A DNA stretch of 64,000 nucleotides from Psilocybe azurescens (lineage: Eukaryota > Basidiomycota > Agaricomycetes > Agaricales > Agrocybaceae): positions 62,001 through 126,000 of the forward strand of contig JAJIRX010000781.1 in the NCBI GenBank assembly GCA_023853785.1, given 5' to 3'. Below are positions 1-13,300 of the stretch, in pieces. The translations under genes and the position numbers were made by a program. Within the stretch, counting starts at the first letter, position 1; each line of letters opens with the position of its first letter. Below the pieces are notes generated by a model. The model ran no database searches and was not told the DNA's origin. It was given only the letters and a program-made list of their open reading frames with translations.

Positions 1-1971
1 TTCGAAGCGGCGTTGGCGTTGGCGTTGGCGTCTGCAGCACACACTTCAGACGTAATCCTCTTCGCAGACGACATCTTTTCCTTGCTGCTGTTATTTTCAT
101 TCGTCCTCGCCGCGCGTCCTCCCACACTAGGCCACACAGCAGAAATCATGTTCGCACTCCCCGCACTCGCCATGCTTGACACGCTGTGCGTGCTCGCACT
201 GCTGCCCCGCAACGCTGCACGCGCATCCTCGATCCGGGCCCGGTGCCGGTATCAGGCCGGCTAGACGGGGATAACAGCGAGTGCTGCAAGTTCTGATTGC
301 CGTCTCTATCCCTATCCATGCCCGTGCGTACAGACGACGCGACGCTACTCTCCCTCAAACCCCCACCTCCACCCCCAGTCACACTCAAAGAGGCATTAGT
401 GATACTCCGGCTCAAGTGTTATTCATCTACAATACTGTCAAATGACTGAGCTACCGGAACATCTTTGTTCTCCAAGGCGCAAAATAGTATGATATTTTCT
501 CAGAGAGAATATGAAACCAAAGTATGGTCACCTAGATTCCCATTGGTACAACCTGATAAGAGACCCTTCTAATTTCCCACCACCAGAATTAACCTCTCGT
601 CTTTATCTAGTTCGATGACGTATCTCTGTACGCGTTCTTGTTATAACACCCTATTAGTATTAGAAGAGAGATGAGAGATACCTTGCTGAAAGGGAGCGGA
701 CAGAAATAGATTACGATCAAAGCTATGACGTCAAGCTAACGTCCTCTATTGAGTCTATTCAAGCAGGACTGGGGAGTCTTTCTATAACAACACTCTCAAC
801 TAACCACCGTATAGTACACGCCAGAACCTTATTTTCAATGAGTTTCAAAAGCGACCCTACTATCAATCCTACTAAACCTGATCGTAAGTGTTCCGGTGAC
901 TTAAACTTGGCGCTAAGTAGTACTAAAGAAGCGACGTGCACCAGCGGTTACGAGGAATCAACCAGACTCTGAGAATACAAGCACAGAGGGGGTGTCAGGA
1001 AAGCAGAATATTCCCGGGAGCCACCCATCGAGTCCCAAAGACAGTATGTCACTGTTGTCCGCCGGCCGTATATGCGTTTACTGACTGAAGCGTCTCGACA
1101 CAGCTACAAGCTCTGGCGGTTATTTTGCAACACCGGAGAACACATGGTCAGATAAATTCAGAGAGGAACCAACTTTCCTCTAGAAACGGAAAGCAACAGT
1201 GCGAATGTTACCGGAGAGAGCAGTAACGATACCGGCCTCATAGACCAGTCCACGAACGGAACCGATCTGGTGCCTGAGATACAAGACGCAAAGCAAGGTC
1301 GAGACAAGGCTTTCGACAGCTCAGAGGATGTCTGGGGCGTTGAGAAGGGTGCCGGGAAGGATTTCTAATCCATGTAGTGCAACTATGGTGCTTGAATACA
1401 ACTATTGAAAGACCGTACAGCAATTCATCTACATGCATTCTTAAGTTTGAAGGCGAAGAATAAAGATGACGAAGTAGGCCACGATACGGATAAATAATTC
1501 CAATGGCGACAGCTTCATTCAGAAGCCCACCGTCCGTTGAGCGTTGTCAAATTCAGTCGGAATGACTATTGCATTCGAGCCTGGCAACATTCAGCTAGAA
1601 CTGTACTCAGATGAAAATCCAAATCAAGTTGGAAGACATTGTTTCGGCGACAGGAAACTAATCACCGTATGGGGTATCCACAGTTAGGCCGACAACGATG
1701 AAATTCCCGCTGCGTATCCCATCGCCCAAGTATGCGATTCCTATAAGCTGTTCCCTTCCAGAATAGATTTTTGATAAATCAAAAGGACTATATTAATTCA
1801 GAGGTTTGAACGTGGAAGTTGCTTGGAAGCTGCAGACTCATAAGTGGAAGGCCGAGTTGTGATGCGTGTCCGAAGAGTCCCACGTAGCATGTGAGTCCCA
1901 CTAATGCCGAGCCAACCGTCGACACACTCACGACCTGCTTTCACGACGACTTGCTCCCATTCACCTCTAGC
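1..1971. other. Stretch without a recognised gene
   Basis: I see no credible coding region. Reading frames are short and broken on both strands and none resembles a known family. The left edge carries a short GGCGTT hexamer run (about positions 9-30). The last few hundred bases are presumably the promoter and 5' UTR of the ERV25 gene that follows. Confidence 0.5.
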
Positions 1972-2835
1972 ATGGCATCCCCATCGCGGACATTCTCGTT
2001 ATCACTGCTACCTCTTTTCGTTCTATTTCTCTCTTTCTGCCACTCCGTCTTAGCCATTAAGTTCAATCTACCAGCATTCCGCTACCCATATGGAACCCGG
2101 CTCATCCCAATTCACTCGTCATCGTCACGGCGAACGTTGGGCCAGGTGTTAATCAGCGCGTGGACATCGAAATCGTCGACTCGGGTCCGTTAGGAACATT
2201 TACTTGAGCAAGAGGGGCATCAAGGCCGAGTCGAGGCTGGCTATCACTACACATTCTGAGGGCGAAGTGGGCGTGTGTTTAAGAAATTACATCGACGGCG
2301 GTATGTGTATACTTCTTTGCTACCACTCCTGGGGCTGCATGTACTTACTTCGACCATAGATGTGAAACTCTCGCACGAAGAGCAGAATAAATTGAGTCGT
2401 GTCATCGACTTGGACATTGATATTGGCGCTGACGCTGTTGATTACAAGTGAGTATCTCATGGCTAAATATTGGCACAGGAATCAACTCTGGTCTGAATAC
2501 GTGTCATAGCGCTATTGCTAACCAGGAATCACTCTCTGGTCTTGAAACCGAGATGCGGAAGCTGGAAGGTCTCGTGAAGGAGGTCGTGGACGAGATGAAC
2601 TATCTGAAGAAGCGTGAAGAGCGATTCACTAAGACGAACTGTACGTTTCCTGTCTCTGATTACCATATTTCTTTCGCTTATGCCTGGCTTTTTAAACCAT
2701 TCCTTTTATCCAGTTTCAACAAATAAACGCGTACAAAACTTTGCATGGTTTTCCATCATCTCCCTGGCGGGCCTAGGCGCATGGCAAATCTTCCATCTCC
2801 GCTCTTTCTTCAAGAGAAAGTACCTCATCGACTAA
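1972..2835 (+). CDS. ERV25: p24-family COPII cargo receptor, ERV25-like
   Basis: Type I membrane protein of the emp24/gp25L/p24 family, which cycles between ER and Golgi and helps load GPI-anchored and other cargo into COPII vesicles. The ATG at 1972 opens a signal peptide ending near VLA. The lumenal GOLD domain follows, then a coiled coil (about LETEMRKLEGLVKEVVDEM), one membrane span (FSIISLAGLGAWQIF) and a short basic cytosolic tail ending KRKYLID. Exons are 1972-2300, 2360-2447, 2510-2640 and 2714-2835, with GT..AG introns of about 60 bp. Exon 1 reads correctly only if one base is added near 2085-2088 and another near 2189-2192: the frame moves after RYP to IWNPAH, and after VDSGP to RNIYLSKRG. 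With both restored the length is 223 residues, normal for the family. Either the assembly has two indels or the gene is freshly broken. Confidence 0.83.
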
Positions 2836-3770
2836 TGGCTACATAATCTTCATCAGCTGCTGTAGAAATATTAATTACCGGGAATAGGTGGAATGAGAAG
2901 TCGTTGTGGCGGGAAGTCAGTCAGCATGACAGTCATCACTGCGCTAAGTTTTGGATGCATGTTTTGTATCTAAATACGCTTACCCTTCATAATTATTATC
3001 TATAATTTCCCTTCACCTTTCTTTCGAGGACATGCTTCGACTGTCTACCCCATCCGCGCTCCTTTACCAAACTTCGCTTATATGTGTGCCATGACGAACT
3101 CCCTCAAACCCCTAACACCGGTCATAAGGAAGAGGCTTGGAACACAGACGCGTATCGTGTCCTTAAATTTTTGAGCCAACAGAACCAGGATGTCTTGAAC
3201 AGGAACTGTGTTCCCGTCCTAGAAATGCTTCCTATCGAGGGCTACTGGTTTACACTTAACCACTGGTTTACACTAAGCCGTGGTGAGTCCGTGTGCATGG
3301 TTTCTATTTCATTGGAATATCAATATTGTCGCTCTTCTTCAAGGTGGGAAGTGCATAAAGATGAACCTCAGCTGCAGCACTCGCGGGTACCGACGACGCG
3401 TCGCGGCTCAATTTGGAGCACGGTGGTCACAACTGTTGAGTCACAACTGTGTAGATGTCGGAATTTCAATTTACGTCGAGTGTCTACGACCCAGCCGTAG
3501 ATCATCCATGCAGGTGTCTCGAGTTCTCCTATTGGTATATTGGTATAATAGGACAAATTGAACTGTAAGCTGTTTCACCTTTCTGATTCTTTCATCCGCG
3601 ATGTCTAACTCCTCACAACATTCAGTAGCCCTAAAAACTGCACAGGAACCGAGAACCACCCCAGAGCCTGTCACGCCTCCTCCCCATCCTCATCCCAAGT
3701 TTCAGACCACCCCATTTATCCGCAAGCTATCCGGAAATCCGAACACGAAAAATCCCTCAAGCACATTCAG
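2836..3770. other. Intergenic; possible 5' exons of the FunK1 gene
   Basis: There is no independent gene I can support. Two alternative N-termini of the downstream kinase lie here. One is a small exon at 3455-3564, whose GTAAGC donor joins an acceptor at 3625 (branch-like CTAAC) and restores the kinase frame. The other is an ATG at 3601 with a proline-rich, FunK1-like start that is one frame away from the kinase. Sequence alone does not decide between them. Confidence 0.35.
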
Positions 3771-6015
3771 ATGGACCCAGCGTTGAAGGAAGAACTTGCT
3801 GGCAGCCAGTTGGTCCATGTCGAAGGTCTCATCGAACATCTCTTTCCCGACTCTCTCTTCCCTGTCCAGTTCAAGAAACTGGAGGATGCGGTCAGAAGGA
3901 AACACTGGAGTGCATCGCTGAAAGATTGGAACGACTATAACCCAATTTTGTTCACATCTACGACGAAAACAAAAACGGATACTGGCAAAACGGCACTGGC
4001 GACATTTTTGGACGAAATCAGCAAAACGCTCCTCAACACATGTCGCAAAAGCAAGCCACCACAACCTCGAAGCTGGATTAGCGAGAGTCAAAAGTCTTTG
4101 ACTGGTGGACCTGATGCTAGGCGGAAGCCTGATGTCTGCCTTCTCGAGAAAGGGAAAGACCTGACTTGGTCATCGGTATTGGCAGTCGTCGAGCTTAAAA
4201 GCAGAAGGGTGGAAGCCGGGAAAGCTCTTGTACAGCTCACGAACCATGCATTCATGGCCTTCTCAACACAAGATGAGCGTCGGTTTTTCATTGGTGTATC
4301 GGTTTGCTTTACGGATATTTTTGTCTACATCTTCGATCGCTCAGGTGTTATTGGATCTAAGCCATTCGATATGAGAAAAAACTCCAACCTTCTAATCCGG
4401 GTGATCGCTGGTCTAGTTCTAGGCAGCATTGATTTGATAGGGCTGGACTCATCTATTCGACACGGAGAAGACGGCACACGCTATATCACCATTGCCAGGC
4501 TTGAATACGAGCTGACCAAGACGCTGTTCATCAGCGACTCTATCCGTGGGAGAGGCACTGTGTGCTGGCAAGCTCGACGCAACAACACTGACTACATCAT
4601 CAAGAATACATGGTCGGACAACTCACGAATTCAGACAGAAGCTGATATCTTACGACTCGCCAAGGATGTGGACGGCATCGCGCATTTAGTTGCTGCAGGA
4701 ATGGTAAGGCTTAATGGTAAAGTTGACAGTACAGCGAACATCCGTGCATGTATTTGCGAAGACTATCATCAAAAGGCATTGTACGACAAGCTGGAAGTTC
4801 GGCTACATCGGCGACTGGTTACATCCCCAGTTGCGGATAAATTGACAAGTTTCAAGAGCAAACGAGAGCTCCTGACAGTTCTTATCAGTGCAATTGAAGG
4901 TGCGCTTTCCGAATTCGAGGGTATTGAGAGAATGCCCACAACGTTGTTCTCAATCTAGCTCATGGTCGGTTGGTCGATAAACACATTCTACACCGAGATA
5001 TCAGCATTGCAAACATTATGATTTATCGACCAAAGGTCAATTCTTCATCTGCAGATCAGTCGGTAGAGACAGTCCAAACCATCGAGGATAGTGCTAGTGA
5101 AGCAAGCCCTTCACCTGTTGATTCATCTGCAAACCTTCTTTCTATCTCCTCTAATCAATGTTCGACTTTGGCCCCCGCTCAAGCCACCCTCTCTCAAGCC
5201 GCTACTGGTATTCTCATTGATCTTGATTACGCTCTCATTACCCATGATGCGCAGGGTAACAAGTTAAAAAGACAAAGTGATGCAACAGGGCATCGTACAG
5301 TAGGACTTCGTCTAAAGCCTTTCCTTGATTTCGAATTGATCAAACTTTTTAACAGGGAACATTGCCTTTCATGGCAACTCGGATACTTATAGGACTCAAG
5401 CCTGGGGAAGAACATGAAGCACGCCACGATCTGGAGTCTTTTTTCTACGTACTTCTCTGGATTACTCTACAGTACGCGGGTCCGGATGACGCCGAAAGAC
5501 AGGATCTCAACATAGAGGACGACGAGGATATTAATCCATGGATAGAGGGCAAAACTGTCCAACGCCTCGGACGAGCTAAATTCATGGCCATGGCGACCCC
5601 GCACATCTTCCAGGAAGTCGTCACGAGTAAGTGTACAAAGTACTTCGCTGATTTGGTTCCATGCCTTGAAGAACTACGAGAAATATTCTTTCCTTACGTC
5701 AATCCAAAGGACCCCAAGCCCACGCCTTCACCTACTCACCGAGATATCATTGAGATTCTTCGAAAACACATGCAATCACTCCCAGAAAACGACAATTGGT
5801 CTCGCGAGAATGACCCGATAGGGTATGGATCTATCACCAGGAAGCGGAAAGTAGATAACGTTGAGGAAGAAGATGAAGACGATGAAGAACAATCAGCAGA
5901 TTATGATTCACCGCCTCAGCCGGCCACCCCCAAACGCGCCAAAACTGCCCCATCGAGAATGACCGGGCAGCCGTCCAGGAAATCTTCCAGAATCCAAAGT
6001 ATGGCACCTTCGTGA
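3771..6015 (+). CDS. FunK1-type fungal protein kinase
   Basis: Member of the FunK1 family, kinase-like proteins greatly expanded in mushrooms and of mostly unknown substrate. Exons 3771-4899, 4959-5299 and 5356-6015 give 709 residues with no frame break. The first intron removal joins AIE to AHGRLVDK. The catalytic loop then reads ILHRDISIANIMI, with HRD and the metal-binding Asn. The DFG position reads LIDLDYA, and the second splice creates the typical HRTGTLPFMA segment. The C-terminus is an acidic then basic tail (RKRK, EEEDEDDEE, PKRAK) that could act as a nuclear localisation signal. The N-terminus is uncertain: the frame stays open upstream to about 3606 without an ATG, and a spliced start at 3455 is possible. 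I use the first in-frame ATG. Family assignment is firm; the exact start is not. Confidence 0.82.
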
Positions 6016-6167
6016 AACCCGAGGTCATTCATTGCCTCTTTCAGTTATGCGCTGTAACGTACCATGTATCACATTATTTTCTATCTATCAAATATTTTGA
6101 TTTGATCCATAATACAATTCTTTTAACCGGCGTAGCACATGATTTACTGTATTATCCTTCAATAGTT

Positions 6168-9100
6168 TTATTCGAGTACCAATCTTGCATGGAATGTATT
6201 AAAAATCCTTCCTTGCACTCTTCCCGACGCCGGAGCAGCGATAGGCCTCATCCCAAACCGGAAGACACCCGAAAGCGAAGACAACAACGTCGGGCAAATC
6301 CTCGTCTTCTGCTGTAAAACCTTTGTCACAACCGATCGGGGTTCGGTAGCAGCACTGGCATCCACAGCCAAAGCGAAAGGCACATCTTCATGATCATGAT
6401 CGTCGGGGTCAGACTCAGAGTCGAAGTCATCTGGAAGTGCGAACGTCACTTTTTTCTTTTGCGTGTTCTTCTTCCGTGATTTGCGAGAAGAGGCCTTGAC
6501 CTCATCCTTCGAGGAAATCTTGGGAAGATCATCTGCCCGAGAGCGCTTCGTAGGCCTGCCAGAGGGGGACGCAGCAGAGCTATCCTCTGCCCGGCGTTTC
6601 CCAAGTGTACTAAAGGGAGCACCTTCTCGTGCCGTTGCTTCTTCCAACTTTCGACGTAGACGTTGATCTTGAACCTAATCATCCAACGCAATAAATAAGC
6701 CATGTGAAAAAGGCATAAAACGTATCAACTCACAGCGCGTCCTCGCCCGAGAAGTTCGTGCAACTCTCGAACCGCAGAAGTGCCATATATGCGAGAAGAT
6801 TCAGTGCGTACGACGCGGGTTGCTGGGACACTGTACGGAGCCGGCGGTGGACGCACGACGCGTGGGAAAGGTAGCACCTCGGGGGTCCTCAGCGGGCGCG
6901 TGTTCCTGACGAGATAGTGAAGGGCAGAGGATCCTGTCAAATACGCGGCCGTGTAGGGGAATGTGTTCTCTTCGCTGTGCGCTGCCCGTTCTCGATCCAG
7001 CATATTCTGGTAGGAGCTTCGAGAGGCGGACTCCTTCGACGTCGACGTAGAAGGTGTGGAGTTGGAGACGTAGACCATGTGCGGAGGAGGAGGCGGTGGG
7101 CAAGTCTCAATTGGTGGTGCTATCGCGTTCCAGAAACCATATGACTGATGCAGGCGCGCTTGCAATGTATTCGCACACAAGATCCCCATCTGCGCTTCTT
7201 GCTGCATCTGAACAGATCATCAACGTACATATTTAGCAAGTATACGATATTAATAAAAGGGAAGCTGACATACCATCCACGAGGCTTGTTCCTGTTGCAT
7301 TTTTCCCGCAGATACTGGGCATACTGATTTTCAAAAGATTGAGGCTGCTGTGAGTATTGCACTCCCTGATCCTGCCGCTATCGCAATCTCATTAGTCATA
7401 CACAACAAGCCTTCCAGTAGTAAAAAAACTCACCACTGGTATCGACCCAGACTCGACGACGTTATCATTGCCAATATTCGCCCCAGAACTCGTGGCCTGC
7501 TCAGCATAGTCCTGTAAACACTTCGTCAACCAAGCGAAATAAGACTGAAGCTAAATCATAACCTACATCATACATGGGACAATCCAACCCATCGTCCTGC
7601 TGCAGGAAAAGGAAGAAGGTGTGTCAACGCAGATAAACTGTGAGGCTAAAAGACTCTCACATTCATCTGAATATCACCAAATTCTACATCTTCCATGGGT
7701 GGGTCCTCGGAATCAGGTGTGAAGACGGCAGGATTTGGCGGCTGCTGCTGCTGAGGTGTTTCCTGTTGTTGTTGTTGCTGCTGCTGCTGCTGCTGTTGTT
7801 GTTGTTGTTGCCACAGCCGCTGTTGTTCCTGCTGCTGCTGTCGTTTTTGCTCGTCCTGCTGCTGTCGTTGTTGCCGCTGCACCTGTTGCTCTTCCTGCAT
7901 CGGATCCACGTTCGATGGTTGGAAGGGCGAAGGCTGAGCATTCGACAATTGGAACACCGGCTCGGGCTGCTGTGCGAATGGTGAAGGTTGAGACGCCTGC
8001 TGTGCCGGTGGGCCATCGAAAGTTCCCATCTCAACTTCTTCTTCTGGATTAGGAGGAGGTTGTGGTGGCTCAGGATTCAGGACTTGACACTGAGGTGGTG
8101 AATCTTGCGGCAATTGAGTCGGAGGCATAGGCGCGGGAAGGGGGAGAGCTCTCCTCGCCGTTTGGCGCATCGTCACAAGAGAGTCCTGCCATCAGGTCGG
8201 CAAACGAATTCTCGGGCAATGGTGGTTGAGGGGGAGCATGAGATCCAAGATTTAAACTGTCAAGAAATAGATTTGCTTCTTCCAGTTCCTGTCTCGTAGG
8301 TGGTCCAATCTTTGCTGGTGATGGAGGAGACTCTGGCTCATCGTCTGTCTCGTTGTCTGTCTCGTTGTCTGTCCCGTCGACTTCAGTCTCGTATCCATCG
8401 TTGTTGGTACTGTTCGGGATTGAATAATCAATGAGAGAGAAAAGAGGATAACCAAGACTTGGACTGACACTGGGATTTCGCCTCTAATGGCTGTCCATAA
8501 CGGTCTGCGATGGACACCATCTGCATGCTTCACAGGTTTCCCGCAAGTTCTATGTCGTTCAGGCCGCTCGTCCATGGGAACTGGATAGGAAAGCATCCTA
8601 GTAGGTGTGCGGCTGTCGGGCCAGAACATGTCGCCAGCCTCCTCACCAAAAAAGCCCCCGTTTGTGATACCGGTCATGTAAGCTGAGCTTTCTCTTGAAT
8701 TTCCAAAGGGTAGGCATGTCGGACGCTTTGGGAAGTTGTCTCCCGAACCGTCCCCCCTCTGAAGAAGTACTCTGGCGGTAGTTTGTTAGGGGGTCTACCA
8801 AGGTAGATGTTTCGCTCGACGGCTGCGTGGCTTGCTTCTAAACGACTCGACCTGCGTTTTACGCGCAACCATTTGCGCTTCCTCCGGCTTCCATGAGATC
8901 CTACGTTGCGATGATGATCTGCTGTGCTGATGGATTCGGTCCTGGGACGAGCGTTCCACTGAAGGTGCGCGCATAGCGCTCTGATGACCGGGGCCATCGT
9001 GTCGATCCAGACAGTTCTGTCCAAAGATCTTTTCTTGGGACCGATTTCGTACTTGAGCTCGAGTCGACGATGATACCCCGCAAAGTTGTGTCGGAATATT

Positions 9101-9273
9101 TTTCTGATTAACCTTGGCCAGGAACTGGAGTAAATTGCATCCGTTGCTACTCCGTTGTGAACAGCTGCATGCGCGACTGAAAACTGCCAGGGTTGCGAAG
9201 CAAAAGCAGAGAGGGTGGCGGAAAAAGCGGCGCTGTGGGGGCCTTGCAATCCGAAAGGCTGGTTGACTTGCAT
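6168..9273 (-). CDS. Low-complexity nuclear-type protein with poly-Q
   Basis: Multi-exon gene of unknown function; ATG at 9273, stop at 6168. In order the protein has: a basic N-terminal region; an acidic TDNETDNETDDE stretch; a Pro/Gln-rich middle with a 16-Gln tract; a segment holding PPPPPPHMVY; and a basic C-terminus with KRRAED, GRPTKRSR and KKKVTFALPDDFD. The KVTF sequence fits the RVxF docking motif for protein phosphatase 1, which is an inference. Introns are short (for example after DIQMN, and between CPMYD and DYAEQ). Frames must be joined across apparent single-base breaks, one in a G5 run at 8140-8144 and one near 8690, so exact boundaries are approximate. Composition suggests a transcription or chromatin regulator, but no domain is recognised. 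Confidence 0.55.
7763..7810 (-). repeat. CAG/CAA poly-glutamine tract (16 codons)
   Basis: On the minus strand this is five CAA, six CAG, four CAA and one CAG codons, encoding 16 consecutive Gln within the 6.2-9.3 kb gene. Further shorter Q runs flank it. CAA interruptions at both ends should limit slippage of the six pure CAG codons. Confidence 0.9.
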
Positions 9274-10358
9274 CTCGAGATAGTTTGCGATAATGAGAGG
9301 GATGGGGAATAGTAGCTTTGAAAGAAACGCGATGCGAGATGGTGGTCAAAGAGTAAGAATGTACGAGTGTGTGTGTTCGTGCTTTGTGATTAGATATAGA
9401 AAGCGGGTGGTGGCACGAATGCTACATTCGCAGGGACCTATCAGTGCAGTAATTGCATTATTTCGGAAGAACAATGTGTGCTCGTCTGGGAATCCACGAG
9501 CAGGCGTGTTTATCGGCCATCGATGGGAAGCGCAGGCTCTTTGCATAGCATTAGAAGACAAGACTGAATCATAAGACTGATAATGATAATGGCCCAGATA
9601 GACTGAGTGGCACACTCGGTTGACGACCCAAGTTCATTGTTCTTCAGAGTAGTACTGGGGAGACAAACATCACACCAACCGAGCATCTGCATAATTAGAC
9701 ACACGTGACCTACATAAATAATGGCCCTGTGGCGGTGCACTGGCACTTTCTGTCAACAAAGCGGACGTAACAAAGCGAAGAATCAAGATGATGCAACGAC
9801 GATCTACGCGGCTACTTAGTTTTTGAATCTAATCTAAGTATGTACTCCCAATTTGCTTCCATACCCCACTCAATCCATTCTCTTTCACGATTCAAACTGG
9901 GTATTGCCATACAAAACAAGAGCTAATATCAACCTTATTGTGGCCTTCAAAGAATGCGTTGCAAGTATCAATTTCAATTATCGCTTAAATCAAAACAAGC
10001 AAGGCCATGGGGATCTACCTCACTACACCTAAGTACAATAAATAGACACAGATAATAAATAAAATAGCTACAGAGACGGAACAAAGTGTCTGGGTTACCC
10101 TTACAATATTGTGATAATAATGATTAACCGATATGAACTGTGATGGCTAGAATTGATGTTGGTAGTATTACAGAGTTGGAGCTTGGAAAATGCTAGTGTG
10201 GATGTGCCTACGGAATGAGTATGTTGTACAGCCTAAGAGATGAAAAAAAGTCCGAAGAATGACATGCAATATGCAAGAGAAAACCCATGAAAAAAGAACG
10301 AAACAGGACAGAGCAAAAGATGAGAAAAAAAAGAGACATATCAAGTCCGATAACCCAG
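9274..10358. other. Intergenic, about 1.1 kb
   Basis: Lies between the start of the poly-Q gene and the end of the RING gene, both on the minus strand. It should hold the promoter of the former and the 3' UTR of the latter. No coding region or RNA gene is recognised. Confidence 0.5.
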
Positions 10359-13300
10359 TCACCGAACATCCGTATCCAACGGCACCCTGCACAATGGGCA
10401 CGTCTTGCTCCTCGCAAGCCAGCGTCCAAGACAACTCTCATGGAACGAATGCTGGCACCCCGACGTCAGCGCCGCCACATCCCCATCCTTGAACTGAAAA
10501 GACAGATCCCGCACTTATTCACAGCGACGTCCAGCAGCGTCAGCTTCAGCTTGACGACGCCCTGGTTCGTCGTGCGCCGGCGCACCACCTCAATACGCCC
10601 GATGAGCGAGATGTTGTCGCTGGGGTGGGGACCGGGACTGGGTTTCAGGGAGGATAATGTAGTGCTGTCGTCTGGGGAGCTGGGGTTCGGGTTCGGGTTC
10701 GGGTTCGAGGTCGAGGTTGAGGGCATAGTCGCGGGCCCAATGACCTCGGAAAGAAGGAGGAGCGTCTGGGGGTTCATTGAGGCCCGTAGCGTTCCATCCG
10801 TTGTGACCAGGACTCACTTCATAGTCTGTCCCGTTCGGATCCTCGTCGGCCAGCCTCGACACCAACAAGTCCAAGTCCGTCAGGTCCGAAAGTGCGGTGC
10901 TCTGCTGAACCGCGGGGTGACCAGTAGCAGAACCAGGCGAGTGCGGCCTAGGCAAAGGACTGCTCGAGGAGTTGAAGTTCAACGACGACGACGGTGGCGG
11001 AGCTAGAAGATCGACCGAAGACGACGAAGCCTGAGACAACGGAAGATGCGCCTGCGAGTTATATCGCTCAGATAACGGGGTCGTTGCACCGCTAGCTGAA
11101 ATAGTATCTAGAGTCGTATCCTCCAAATCAATCAGAAGTCCTTCTGGACAAGTATTGAATGAACCATCCCCGCTTTGCATAAGAGGCTCCGACGATGCAT
11201 ACATCGAATCGACGACCGCAACACGTGTGTTACTATTAGCACTAGGCGGCGGGCGCGGGAGAGGTCGTCCAGCATAATGGTGCCGCGTCGGTGTCGTCGG
11301 CTCTTCCACAGAGTTCGTCTTCACCACTTCCGTAGGCATCGACATCGCAACGCTCGGATGTACAGCAATGCTCAACGTCGTTGCAGGAACAGAGGTCGCG
11401 AATCCGGGTGCGGTGCGATCATGTTGAGCGGAGATTGCGTTTGTCAGCGAGCTCGGCAAGGTGCGGGCCGAGTGGGGCATCGACGGAGGCAAATCCGAGC
11501 TGTCTTCGTCGCTGTTGAACGCGGTAACCGACCCTCCACGGTCAAACTGGTTATAGAAGATGGGGGTCATAGGAAGGGGCGTATCTAGAGCTCGCTGATA
11601 CATGGCCGCCTCCGCTGCTGATTGATCTTCAGCAATGGCGTTCGGGTTAGCACCCAAGCGAAGAGGGAGGGATGCGCAACGTGTGCGGTGTGCTTCAACA
11701 CGAGTGATGGTGGCGGGGACGGCGACACCGCACGAACGCGCACGGACACCAATGGAGGGCCAGCGTTAAGGGATAGTGTAGAGTCAGAAGCAGACGACAT
11801 GGGATTTCTGTGAGCTATGGCAGTATGATTCCCAGAGGCTTCAGAAACGCCCGATATCGGAGAGCGGTTTCGGTGGAGGGATCGATCAAGAAATAGATTA
11901 GACGATCCTTTCCAGTCTCTCAAGAATGTCTCCTGGGCAGGTTGAGGCAACCCCAGCGCGCGTCGCTCCTCTTCAGTCGGTTCTGGTATCACAAGGGGCC
12001 GACTTGTTCTCGAAACCTCGGGTATATGCGGCGTCCCAAACATAAAGCTGACGCTTTTCGTAGGAGATGTGTCACCATTCAAATGCGGTTGAATTGACTC
12101 GACCGCAGACAAGAGGCTACGAGGGTGTTCTGGGCACTCTTTCCCGTCTTCGTCAACACTGGGATACGTTTCCTCAGTAAGGACCTCCCAAGCATCGATT
12201 GTTTCGGGGTCTTTAGAACCTTGCTTGCCACGATCTTTCTTGAAAAATTTCCGCGGTAATAGTTCACGTTTTCCAAGATGTGGCGAAGAAAGGAGCGGCA
12301 GCTTAAGGAAAGAGGCTGTTGCCAGTGAGGTCGAACTTCGGAAGAAGAGAGAGCGAGAAGTAGGGTACGGCGAGGAGGACGGGGAAGGGAGGGCAGACAG
12401 GGTTGCTCGATCTTCCTGGGTCGGCGAGCGTGGAGGGAATATGGTCCTCAACGGAGAGAGCGACAGAAATCGTCGCTTGGGGCTGCTGAGTGGCTCGATA
12501 CTATCATTTCTCGGTTCCGGATCGATAAGCAAAGGCGTCAACAGCCTGGTTTTAGACCGTCCTCTGCTGGAGGAACTGAGGGCATTAATCCCATCACTCG
12601 GTTTGCTCGACGATGACACGTCGACAGCAGACGCCTTGCCCGGAAACTCGACTCCTCGTCGTTTCAGCCAGTCGCTTTTGACTCTTTCTTCCAACGCAGC
12701 GCCTCTCGGAAGATCAGTCGAGCAGACGGGCACCGAGTTCCTGTCGATGACAAACATTGTCCCTTCGAAGTCCAAGTCATCATCAGACGCATGCACCTCG
12801 TCTATTGACTGAACTGCGGGGGTTGATCTATCGATTCCCGTGGATCCTCCGGGATGTTCTCTGGAATTACCAATGGGAGTGGAGGAGCAAGCGGTAACGA
12901 CGTCGTACTCGAACACACGGACACCGGGGTGTAGTCATCGCCTCCTGGAACGACGGCGGCGGATAATCAGGTATTCCTACAAATAAATAAAAAAGAAGTA
13001 AGCACTAAAGCAAGCAACACCAGCCCATCACACGTCACAGCGTACCGTTTCGGTCTTCAGCATACGTTCGCCCTGGTATACGAAACCCTCGTCGCCCTCC
13101 CCTATTAGCTTGAGGTGCCCGCAGATTTCTGGGCCCCGTATTAAACCTCATTTCCTCGTCCTGCCTTGGATTCCTTTCCGGTCTCGGTTTCGCCTTGGTC
13201 TTTTTCCCTTTTGCATGAGCGCCGTGATCTCCGTTGTCAGAAACAGTGGCAGCAGCAGTAGCAGTAGCAGTAGCTGCCGTCGTAGCAGCAGCCGCGCTCG

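Noticed and set aside
7640..7984. Plus-strand frame with a long leucine run
   Set aside because: It is the antisense of the CAG/CAA poly-Q tract in the real minus-strand gene.
10480..10515. Programmed frameshift in the RING finger
   Set aside because: The site is a plain A4/T4 run and similar breaks occur in many unrelated genes here, so an assembly indel is the simpler explanation.
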